Shown here one piece after another: positions 1 through 8,000 of a stretch of 9,414 nucleotides of DNA. This DNA is from CAZADH01 sp964483805 (lineage in GTDB: Bacteria; Muiribacteriota; Ozemobacteria; Ozemobacterales; Ozemobacteraceae). The DNA lies in NCBI GenBank assembly GCA_964483805.1, contig CAZADH010000247.1, positions 1 through 9,414 on the forward strand, written 5' to 3'. The translations under genes were made by a program, and so were the position numbers. The notes below the pieces were generated by a model. That model did not search any database. It was given only the letters and a program-made list of their open reading frames with translations, and was not told where the DNA came from. Every line of letters starts with the position of its first letter. Position 1 is the first letter of the stretch.

Positions 1-67
1 CGTGAATGCCGCGGGTTGCCTGACGACGCCCCCGCATCGGCTGCGAGCGGTGGATGTTTCGCGCCAT
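1..67 (-). CDS. Possible start of the next downstream gene, cut by the window edge
   Basis: An ATG at 67 lies 12 bases after the cyclase stop codon, and the frame stays open for 22 codons to the window edge. The visible peptide begins MARNIHRSQPMRGRRQ and is rich in Arg, with no signal peptide visible. No clear Shine-Dalgarno sequence precedes it. The short spacing would fit an operon partner of the cyclase, but 22 codons without a stop is weak evidence in GC-rich DNA. It could equally be non-coding sequence. No function can be assigned. Confidence 0.22.
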   Translation of the reverse strand, partial: MARNIHRSQPMRGRRQATRGIH

Positions 68-79
68 GGATGGCCGTCG

Positions 80-3008
80 TCATTCCTGCACCTCGAAGGC
101 ATCGGGAACCTCGAGCACCGGTACCACGGTGAGCCGATCACCACACCAGTCGCGCGCGGCCGCCGAGAGGATCACCCGCGAAAACCGCCCGAGTTTGCTC
201 GCGGCCTCGAGTGCCTGAACCTCGCTCACGGCCGCCCCCAACATCGAGTAATCGACCCGCCCATGCCGCGAACCGACCTTGCCGACCACGACCTCGCCAA
301 AATGCACACCGACCCCGTTTTCGAGCACCATTCCACCGGCCCGTCGACTTGCCGCATTCAGGAGCTGCAAGGCCCCCCGCATGGCCAGGCCCGCCTGTAC
401 CGCGCGCGACACCGGGTGTTCCTCGCCCTCACGCCCTTCGAACATCGCCAGAATGGCGTCACCGACCAATTTCATGACCGTGCCGCCATGTTCAGTAATT
501 ACACTGTCCATACGCGAGAAATACTCATTGAGGGCAGCCACCACCTGTTCGGGCGCCGCCGCCTCCGACAGCGTGGTAAACCCGCGAATGTCGGCAGCCA
601 GAAGCGCGACGGTCACCCGTCGGCCACCGGCGGCATCGACATCGCCCGAGCGGATGGCCGCGAACGCCGCCGTCGAAATGAAGCGCCGCAACCGCTCCCG
701 CTCCTGCAGACAAGCGGCCATGTCGTTGAACGCGGCCGACAGGTCGCCAAGCTCGTCGCGGGCCAGAATCGGCAAGCGCACCGAGAACTGCCCGGCGCCA
801 ATGGCACGCGCCCCTTCTTCCAGGTGAGTGATCGGCACCACCAGCAGCGCGCGGATCGCCACGGCGCCACCCCACACGAGCAACACCGCGAGGACCAGCA
901 GTACCCCCAGACGCAGTTGCAGACGCCTGCCCGCCGTGTGAATCAGCGCCGTCGGCACGGCCATGCCCAGGCGCACGGTGCCCAGATGGCTCACCGGATG
1001 CGTCAGGACCAGAAACTCGTGGCCGGCCACCGTGAGCCGCAGTTGTTCGGCAACGCCGGCCGCCGCCGAACGATCCATGGCCTCGGTCAAGCCGGACTGG
1101 CGAAAGACAAGCGGTTGCACCGCCAGACCGATCGAGAATCCGACGAGAACGGGCCGATCCGGAAGGGTCCCCGACGCCAACAACACCATCTGATCGGTCG
1201 AGTTCTTCACCAGTGGCCGCATGTATAAATCGGCGAGTCGTACCGCATCGAGCAAGACAATGAGGTTGCCCATCAGACGACCGGCGGTCGACTCGACCAC
1301 GTGATTGAACGCGAGAAAACGTTGGCCACTGTGCAACCGAAAGGTGTTCAGTCGCCCGAAGCTGCGCAACAATTCGAAGATCACACTGTCTTCGCCAACG
1401 AGGTCGACGATCGTGATCTCCGGCTTTCCCCCGCCATCTTTCGCCTGCTTCTCGCCGCGCTCGCTGCGAAGCTGGTCAAACATCTGCGCCAACACCTTGC
1501 CGATCTGATCCATCTGCGGAATCGCCCCGCGCCGCCCCGGGGCTTCGCGCTTGCCGGCCGATCGCAACACCGTCGCTTCGCCCCGACGATCGACGAAACA
1601 CAGGATCTCGGCGTCGTCCAGATCGGCCGGCAACGACGCCGCCACCTGTTTGGTGATCCCTGCCCGGTCGAGGCGGCAGAGGTCGCGAGCCAGCAACTCG
1701 GTCGAATGCTGTCGGGCTTCGAGCGAATCGCGGAAACCACGATCGACGAGGGATGCCTCGGTACGCATCCGCTCGAGCCAGCGCTCGGACTCGGTGCGTT
1801 CGATATCGATGAGACGAAGCGCCGCCACATACACCAGCCCCAGCAACGGCAGCACCGCGCAACAGGCAAACGCCGCGAACAACTGCACGCCCACCCCCGC
1901 CCGCACCCGGCGCACCCCGACCAACACCGAGGTCAGTCGCCACACGACCATGCCGGCACCGGCGAGAATCAACAAGAGCATACATTGTATTGTTTTGTTG
2001 GACGCCGCCACCAACCACGGCAGACGCCGTTGCGCGACAACCCTGACACCGGGAACGCCCGTGAGGTCGGCGGCATAGTTCATAACCTCCCCGACCACCA
2101 CGGCGCGACCGATCGGCGGGTTCGACCACGACCATGTCACGCTCGCAGACCAGGGCTGCGACTCCGCGCCGCCCGGGATCGCACGTCCCCCCGCCGCCCT
2201 CTCACAATCGCCGGCAATATCACCACGAAGCCAGACCGTGGTCGTCCCCGGCATGATGACGGCAGCCGCATCCACCAGATCGGGCGACATGCCTCCCAAC
2301 GCTTCCGACGCCAATCGCGCCACCGGAATAGTACTCGGATCGACCTCGACCCAGGCCGCCGTAAACTGCTCCCGATTGGCGTAATCGCCGATGTGAATCA
2401 CGGCGATCCAGTTCACCCCGCCGTCCGGCTTGCGCACCACCCACTCCCACAGCCGCGAAAATGGGATGCTGATGAATGAGGCCTCACCGTAGTTGCGCAG
2501 CAACCACGACCGCGCTTCGCGCTCGAGACGCCAGTTTTCCGGGGTGGCCGGGGTGGTGCGCCGAAAGTTCGTATACGCATGCCAAAGCCGCTCCCGTTCA
2601 CGGCGATCGGGAACCCCGTCGGGGGGATAAAACAGGCGTCCCTGTGCATTATAGAGATGAAGGAGGCACGGCACGCCAACGATTCTCTGCATGCTGGCAA
2701 GCAGATGCGGCACGCTCTGAGGACGATCCCACGTCGGANNNNNNNNNNGTCGGACACCCATGCGGATACTGCCGGCGAAATGCCGACTGCAACACCGTGC
2801 GCGGGTGACCGGCGAACACCATGCGTTCGGCCGCGACCGGAAGATCCTCGCGCGCCGCAGCCAGCGTTCTCTCGCGCCAGTTGGCCATGACGCCCCACAC
2901 CAGGGCGAGCGCCAACAGCACGGGGATCAACAGCAATCCCATCCAGGCGACCCGCCTCAGCACCAGGTTGGTCGCGATCGGCGCCCCCGGCGACGCATTA
3001 TTGCTCAT
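80..3008 (-). CDS. HAMP-linked class III adenylate/guanylate cyclase with two extracytoplasmic sensor regions (interrupted by an assembly gap)
   Basis: Class III cyclases make cAMP or cGMP from ATP or GTP at a dimer interface. Collapsing the N run at 2739-2748 plus one copy of the flanking GTCGGA gives a single 970-residue protein; numbering follows that model. Membrane segments are near 20-42, 333-356, 370-392 and 695-716. This leaves two large outside regions (about 43-332 and 393-694) with no family I recognise. A HAMP linker (about 715-770, starting PITHLEEGARAIGAGQF) leads to the cyclase domain (about 790-950). Seen in that domain: metal Asp801 (AADIRGFT), Lys841 and metal Asp845 (KLVGDAI), and VDYSMLG at 913-919. 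Ser923 and Ala927 stand where the usual Asn and Arg of VNxAxR belong, so activity may be weak or lost. Lys841 suggests ATP rather than GTP. ATG 3008 is the first start after an in-frame TGA; its ribosome site is poor. Confidence 0.88.
2739..2748. other. Assembly gap of ten Ns inside the cyclase gene
   Basis: Ten undetermined bases interrupt the cyclase. The six bases GTCGGA occur on both sides (2733-2738 and 2749-2754). The reading frames on the two sides differ as written. Removing the ten Ns and one GTCGGA copy (16 bases) joins them in frame and reads RRQYPHGCPTWDRPQSVPHLL. The gap is therefore probably a placeholder between contig ends that overlap, not missing sequence. A real gap of another length is not excluded, since one length in three would also restore frame. 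Confidence 0.95.
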
Positions 3009-3044
3009 GTATTGCAGCTCAATCGCATCTACCCGGGTCTGCGG

Positions 3045-3182
3045 TCAGAGCAGCACGCGGCGCGGCAGCACCCGCCCGCGCACGATGCGCGCAGTGGGCC
3101 CTTGCAGCCCCGATGGCGAAGTCGCAAGGGACCCCACCTCGGTCGCCTCGTGGGGCCGCACCCGGATGCGGCCGCTGGTCAC
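3045..3182 (-). CDS. Possible 45-residue small protein, GTG start
   Basis: The frame starts with GTG at 3182, ten bases after the nuclease stop. It has a GAGG ribosome site (3191-3194) that overlaps that stop codon and lies eight bases from the GTG, an arrangement typical of translational coupling. By hand count 40 of 45 codons end in G or C, against about 35 of 45 at position one and 28 of 45 at position two, the pattern expected of coding DNA in such a genome. The peptide (VTSGRIRVRPHEATEVGSLA at its start) is basic towards the C terminus (IVRGRVLPRRVLL) and has no signal peptide or recognisable domain. It also contains three inverted repeats, so the conservation could be at RNA level instead. 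It ends 36 bases before the cyclase start. Confidence 0.33.
   Translation of the reverse strand: MTSGRIRVRPHEATEVGSLATSPSGLQGPTARIVRGRVLPRRVLL
3077..3091. repeat. Short inverted repeat (6-bp stem)
   Basis: CGCGCA at 3077-3082 pairs perfectly with TGCGCG at 3086-3091 around the triplet CGA. It is the copy nearest to the cyclase start in the nuclease-cyclase spacer. Inverted repeats this short are common in GC-rich DNA, so significance is uncertain. Confidence 0.4.
3094..3137. repeat. Long hairpin between nuclease and cyclase genes
   Basis: The arm at 3094-3105 (GTGGGCCCTTGC) pairs over all twelve bases with the arm at 3124-3137 (GCAAGGGACCCCAC), leaving a two-base bulge and an 18-base loop. 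No T tract follows on either strand, so it is not a canonical intrinsic terminator. It could be a partial transcription stop, an RNA processing or stability element that separates nuclease from cyclase expression, or simply part of the possible small gene. Confidence 0.55.
3154..3173. repeat. Inverted repeat (7-bp stem) just after the nuclease stop
   Basis: GGCCGCA at 3154-3160 pairs perfectly with TGCGGCC at 3167-3173 around a six-base loop. On the minus strand it is the first hairpin met after the nuclease stop codon. No T tract follows. Role unknown. Confidence 0.45.
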
Positions 3183-3192
3183 GCCCTCATCC

Positions 3193-4407
3193 TCAATCGT
3201 CGTCGGGTCCCGAGATCGCGAACTCGGCCCATACCGGTACGTGGTCTGATACCGTCTTGCGCGCGGTGATCTGCGGTTCCGAGTCGCCGCCAAACAGCTC
3301 GCGGTGATAGAGCTTCACGTTCGACCGCCCGGTGAACTCGCGCGTCGCCTTGGCATCGGCCCAGATGTTGTCGTAGAAGTTGGCAAACTCTTTGCCCCGC
3401 GACCCCGACAACGTCGTCTTCACATTCTTGAGCAACGGCACGAAACCCAACCCGCGCAGCGAACTCCAGGCCGGCTTGTCGGGCCCATCGATGTTGAAAT
3501 CGCCCATCAAGAGAATGTCGCGTTCGCGCAGGTCGAGCTGTTGCACCGCCTTGACCACCGCCGCCATCTGCTCGACCTCGAGCAGGCGGGCCTCCTTGCC
3601 GGTCTTGCCCCAGGTCACGTGCACGGTGACGATGGTGAAGTCGAAGTTGCCGGCCTTGAACGTGGCATAGAACGGCTCGCGCGAAAACAGATCGCCCGGG
3701 TCAGCGTAAATACCGCGTGTTCTCGAGGCCAAAAACTCGACCTTGTCGGCCCGATAGATCATCCCATACAGTTCGGAAGCCTGGCCACGGCCCACCTCGC
3801 GCCCCGCGTCGACATACCGCCAGGGCAGATTCGATTGGCGAACCATCTCATTGGTGAGGTTGCGCAACCCCACGATGTCGTCGACCTCCTGCACGCCGAT
3901 GATATCGAACTCGCACAGCACCTTCGCCCGCTTGTCGACCGGCGTGCGCGCGCCCAGGTTGCGCAGGTTCCACGACGCCACCTTGATCGTCGCCCCGCCC
4001 GCCACCGGCCGCGGCACGATCTCGCCCGCAGGCGGCGGCACATCATCCGATCCGTCTTCATCCGACCCTTCGTCGGATCCCTCGTCTGAACCCGTCGCCG
4101 AGCCAACATCGGGCGAACCCACCGACCCCGAGGCCACCCCCGAGCCGTGCGCGGGCACCGCCACCGGCGGTTTGACCGGCAAGGTCGACGAAGCACCACC
4201 GGCGACATGCACGGTCGGCGGCGGCAAAGGTGGCGGCACCGGTCCCGACACGCGCGCATGGCCGATGCGGTACATGAAGTAGCTCGCCACCCCGATGACG
4301 ATCGCGCCCACGATCGCCAGAGCGATTGCGATCGAGGCGATGTTGCCCCGCCGCCGGCAACACGGCGAAGCACCGTGGGGTTGGGTGTGTGTATTGACAT
4401 TATGCAT
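3193..4407 (-). CDS. Membrane-anchored endonuclease/exonuclease/phosphatase (EEP, DNase I-like) protein
   Basis: The 404-residue product belongs to the metal-dependent EEP hydrolases, which cut phosphodiester or phosphomonoester bonds in DNA, RNA, lipids or inositol phosphates. Visible motifs in order: Asn147 (KVASWNLRN), Glu174 (IGVQEVDD), Asp303 and Asn305 (LMGDFNID), Asp388 and His389 (VSDHVPVW). All the core active-site residues are present. The N terminus has a CCRRRG cluster followed by one membrane helix (about 22-46). By the positive-inside rule this puts the catalytic domain outside the inner membrane. A Pro-rich then acidic linker (about 53-135) separates anchor and enzyme. ATG 4407 is chosen because GAGGTG (4415-4420) lies seven bases upstream; a longer frame to 4701 would overlap the preceding gene. 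It follows that gene by 23 bp, so co-transcription is likely. DNase versus another EEP activity cannot be told from sequence. Confidence 0.87.
   Translation of the reverse strand: MHNVNTHTQPHGASPCCRRRGNIASIAIALAIVGAIVIGVASYFMYRIGHARVSGPVPPPLPPPTVHVAGGASSTLPVKPPVAVPAHGSGVASGSVGSPDVGSATGSDEGSDEGSDEDGSDDVPPPAGEIVPRPVAGGATIKVASWNLRNLGARTPVDKRAKVLCEFDIIGVQEVDDIVGLRNLTNEMVRQSNLPWRYVDAGREVGRGQASELYGMIYRADKVEFLASRTRGIYADPGDLFSREPFYATFKAGNFDFTIVTVHVTWGKTGKEARLLEVEQMAAVVKAVQQLDLRERDILLMGDFNIDGPDKPAWSSLRGLGFVPLLKNVKTTLSGSRGKEFANFYDNIWADAKATREFTGRSNVKLYHRELFGGDSEPQITARKTVSDHVPVWAEFAISGPDDD
4042..4092 (-). repeat. Acidic GSDE tandem repeat in the nuclease linker
   Basis: The segment encodes three GSDE units, then an extra Asp and a degenerate GSDD unit. 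The 12-base DNA units differ almost only at synonymous positions (GGT/GGA/GGG, TCA/TCC/TCG, GAC/GAT, GAG/GAA). The repeat therefore looks old or kept at protein level, not a fresh slippage product. Asp-rich repeats of this kind can bind calcium or act as charged spacers. Confidence 0.8.
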
Positions 4408-4414
4408 ATCTGAG

Positions 4415-4420
4415 CACCTC
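4415..4420 (-). promoter_or_regulatory. Ribosome binding site of the EEP nuclease gene
   Basis: GAGGTG sits seven bases before the ATG at 4407. It decides the start in favour of 4407 over in-frame codons up to 4701. Confidence 0.75.
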
Positions 4421-4430
4421 GGGTGTTTCG

Positions 4431-5018
4431 CTACGGCCGCCCCGGCGAGACCGGACGATCGACGGTGGCCGGTGAAGACGCACGGGACAGCGGAGACAGA
4501 TCGTCGGGATACGCCTGCGGGGCCAGCTCGCTGGCGGCCCGCTCGTCGTCGAGCGCTCCGGGCATGCGCACCGGTGACGACGTGAAGTTCGAATAGAAAT
4601 CGCCCTGATCGGTGGCCACCTTGAAGCACAACCACCGCACATACCAACACTTGCCGGGACGACCCGCGACGATGCGCTGCCGTGACACGATGCGTTCGCA
4701 CCCGCCCGGCGGAATCGCCCGCCGCTCGGCCGCGGGCAACCAGGACTCACCACTCGCCTCGCGCCGGTGCCCCAACCAGGTGTCGGCAAACACCCCGAGA
4801 ATCAGCAGCGGCCGCCGCAGATCGTCGTTGTAGAGGTCGAGCGACTCGAGCACCGCCACCCGCCCGTCGCGCAGATCGGTCGACTCGGCGACCGCCACCG
4901 CCCGCGCCCGCGGCCCCTCACGGGGCGTGCCGTTGACGATCGCCGGCGGCTGCGCGGCCAGCGGCGACCCGACCAGGGCCAGGCCCACCACCGCCGCCAA
5001 CGCCACCAACGCATACAT
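4431..5018 (-). CDS. Exported protein of unknown family
   Basis: I do not recognise this 195-residue protein. Residues 1-22 form a hydrophobic signal peptide with a likely type I cleavage site after SPLAA, so the mature protein should be periplasmic or secreted. The signal lacks the usual N-terminal Lys or Arg. The mature part has a core around 40-150 with three Cys (107, 124, 131) and aromatic stretches (KCWYVRWLCF, GDFYSNFTSS), then a Ser/Pro/Ala-rich tail likely to be disordered. The core may form a small beta-rich fold with one disulfide. ATG 5018 is the first start after the in-frame stop of the lipoprotein gene 36 bp upstream. The only Shine-Dalgarno-like sequence, AGAAGG (5035-5040), is 16 bases from that ATG but seven from an in-frame ATA. 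It lies between the lipoprotein and the anchored nuclease, which suggests joint expression. Confidence 0.72.
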   Translation of the reverse strand: MYALVALAAVVGLALVGSPLAAQPPAIVNGTPREGPRARAVAVAESTDLRDGRVAVLESLDLYNDDLRRPLLILGVFADTWLGHRREASGESWLPAAERRAIPPGGCERIVSRQRIVAGRPGKCWYVRWLCFKVATDQGDFYSNFTSSPVRMPGALDDERAASELAPQAYPDDLSPLSRASSPATVDRPVSPGRP

Positions 5019-5054
5019 TGTGTTTATACTGTTGCCTTCTCGCCCATGCTCGTC

Positions 5055-8000
5055 TCAGCGGTTGTAGTTGCCGGTGCGGATGACGTGGCTGTTCTCTTCA
5101 CTGACGTAGATGTTGCCGGCCGCATCGACGGCGACGCCGTTCGGCGCACTGAACCGCGCCTGACTGCGCACGCCATCGACGGAGTTTGCATCCCCGGCCA
5201 ACCCGGCCACCGTCGTCACCACCCCCGCCGTCGTCAACCGCCGAATCACGTGGTTGCCCGTGTCGGCGATGATCAGCGACCCGTCGCCCGCGCGGCAGAT
5301 CCGGCGCGGTGACGAGAACCGCGCCGCCGTGCCGGTGCCGTCCTGGTAACCCGGACTGTTCTGCGATCCCGCCGGGAACCCGGCCGCGATTGCAACATTC
5401 GTGTCGCTGCTGTATTTACGAATCATCGCGTTGCCAGAATCGACGATATAGAGATCGGTACCGGAAAATGCCAGATCGGTCGGTGCGTACAGCCGTGCAT
5501 CCGTGCCGCTACCGCCAGCGCTGCCACTCTCACCAGCCATGCCCACAACCGTCGTGACCACACCGCCAGCCGTGATCTTGCGAATCGTGTGGTTGCCGGT
5601 GTCGGCCACATAAAGGTTGCCGGCGCCATCAAAGGCCAATCCCTGCGGGTTGGCAAACCGGGCATTGGTCGCCTGCCCCGCGGTGGGATTGTCGTCAGAC
5701 CCCGATACGCCAGCGGCTCCCGCAAAGGTCGTGACGTTGCCGCTCGCATCGATCTTGCGAATCGTGTGGTTGTCGCAATCGGCCACATACACAATGCCTG
5801 AACCGTCGATGGCAAGACCCATCGGGTTGTTGAATCTTGCCGCCGCGCCCTGAAGGTCGTCGCTGCCGGGGGTGAGACCACCACCGGCAAGACGGGAAAC
5901 CGCACCGGCCGCCGTGATCTTACGCACTTCATGTTTCTCTGCAACGTACAGATTGCCACCGGAATCCATCGCAAGTGCCGCGGGGTTATTGAACTGGGCC
6001 GTCGCGCTTGCCCCGTTCGTGGTACCGGCAAGGCCGATCTGGCCCGCAAACAGATCGAAGCGCATGCCGACCTCGATAACGAAGCTGCCGCTCGGACTCC
6101 ACTGCGGGTAACCGTCTTGTTCCTGCACATACAACGTATGTTGACCATCTGTCAGATTGGTGCCCGGGGTGAAACTGCGTTCGGTTTGCGTCGTCGTCAC
6201 CCCCGACAGATCGGCATTGTCGAGAAGGACGCGATAGGTGCCACTGCCCGCCCCACCCGATAGCCAGCTCCAGGTCGGGCGCAGGGTGCTCGAATAGGTC
6301 GCTCCGGTCACCACCGGCGCCAACGCCGGCAGATCGACGAGCACCGTGAAGGCGGCCGTGGTCGACCAGTTGCCATCGGCGGCCGACGACTGTGCCTGCA
6401 CATACAACGTATGCGGACCCTCGGGCAGCGCCTCATTCGGCGTAAATGTGGTGCTATTGCCGGCACCGGCGTACGAAAGATCGGGGTCGTCGAGACGCCA
6501 CCGGAAGGTGGTCACCCCGCTGCCGCCGCTCCAGGTCCAGGTCGGCTGCGCATTGTTCGTGCGGGCGGGTCCGGTCACCACCGGCGGCGCCACCGATTGC
6601 GCCAGGGTCTGGAAACCGATCTGCCATTCGCCGCCGTTGTTGGCCGAGTCTTTCGACACGGCCCGCACATAGTAATAGGTATACGGGCTCAAGCCAGTGA
6701 GCAATACAACGTGGTTCGTCGTCCGCGTCGCCACATCGGCGGTGCGACTGGCAAACCCGTAATCACGGCCGTAGTCGACCTCGCTGCTCGAGGGCTCGTC
6801 GGTCTGCCACACGATCGTCGCCGAAGTTGCCGTCACGTTCTGGGCCAGCACCAGGCCACCCGACACCAGTTGCGGCGCAACGTTGTCGATGGTCGCCACC
6901 GTGTAACCCGAGGTCGTCGTCGTGTTGTTCGATGCGTCACGCACCGCGATGCGATACTTGACCGTGGCGCCAGGCGCAAACCCGGAAATGCTCTGGAAGC
7001 TCACGTCGATGGTGTGTTCGCGGGTCAACCCATACGAAAACTCGTTGTGATACGCGTACTGCTCGTCGAGCCCGAACTCGATGCGGGCGACCGCGTTCTC
7101 ATCGGTGTTGAAGCGGATCTGCGCACCCCAGTTCTGCGGCGTCGACTGCACCCCCGACACCACCGGCGGCGTCGTATCGCCGTTCTCGACAGCGCGCACG
7201 GTGACATCGGGCGTCGTCACCTCGTTGCCGAAAACGTCGCGTGCGGTGATGCGATAATGCCAGGTCGCACCGGCCTCGCCCGTGAACGACAACTGGATCT
7301 GATGATCGCGCACCGCGGTGTACTCGAGATCGGTGCGGGTGCCGTAGGCCGTCGTCGGGCCGTAATCGATGCGGCAGACCGCCGGCTCGTTCGTGGCAAA
7401 ATCGATGCGCGCCCCGTAAGCATTCACATTGACCGCTGCCAACCCCGAAACGATCGGCGGGAACTTGTCGAGCGACTTGAAGGTGATCGAGTGCGTCGTC
7501 CCCTGCCCGACCCCGAACGAGACCGGATCAACGCGCGTCTCGAAACCAACCTTCTCGTATTGCACGTCCCAGGTGCCCTGCGGCATGTTGAACACCGTGT
7601 AATGACCGTTGGCGTCGGTCGTCGACACCTGCCCCCACACCGTGACTCGCACGCCCTCGACCGGAATCTGCGTGTTCTGCTGGCTCGACATTGACGTGTC
7701 GAGATAGACGTAGCCGTCGATCTGATTCGGCGCCGCATTGGCATTGAGATCGGCGATCGGCGCCGTGGTCTCGGCGGCCACCGACACTGCGGGCGAACGC
7801 CCCTTGAAGTGCCCGGCCACCGTGCCCTTGTCGTCGTCGACGATGATGTTCTGCACTCCGGCCGGAATGTTCGCCAGCGTGAAACTGCCGTCGGCGGCCG
7901 TGGTCGTCGCCAGGTCGGGATGGTTTTCGACGTACACCTTGGCCCCCGCCGCCACCGCGCCACGCACCGCGCCGCGCTGCGAGCCACTGCTTGACACTGT

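Noticed and set aside
2..1228. 408-codon plus-strand open frame opposite the cyclase C-terminal half
   Set aside because: It lies wholly antisense to the conserved HAMP and cyclase motifs and is rich in Arg, His and Gln with no domain, as expected of a mirror frame in GC-rich coding DNA.
1301..2479. 392-codon plus-strand open frame opposite the cyclase sensor region
   Set aside because: Same reason: low-complexity R/H/Q-rich translation, no ribosome site of note, and it covers the membrane segments of the real gene.
3094..3137. Intrinsic terminator call for the long hairpin
   Set aside because: No T tract follows the stem on either strand, so only a structured element is reported.
4408..4701. 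N-terminal extension of the nuclease by 98 residues
   Set aside because: It overlaps the exported-protein gene, has Arg-rich shadow-like sequence, and ATG 4407 has a far better ribosome site followed by a sensible membrane anchor.
5019..5028. TATAAA before the exported-protein gene as a separate promoter
   Set aside because: No -35-like hexamer lies 16-18 bases upstream, and the 36-bp gap favours read-through from the lipoprotein gene.
6411..7694. 427-codon plus-strand open frame opposite the FN3-like domains
   Set aside because: The minus strand here encodes recognisable repeated beta domains; the plus translation is Arg/His-rich and unrelated to any family.
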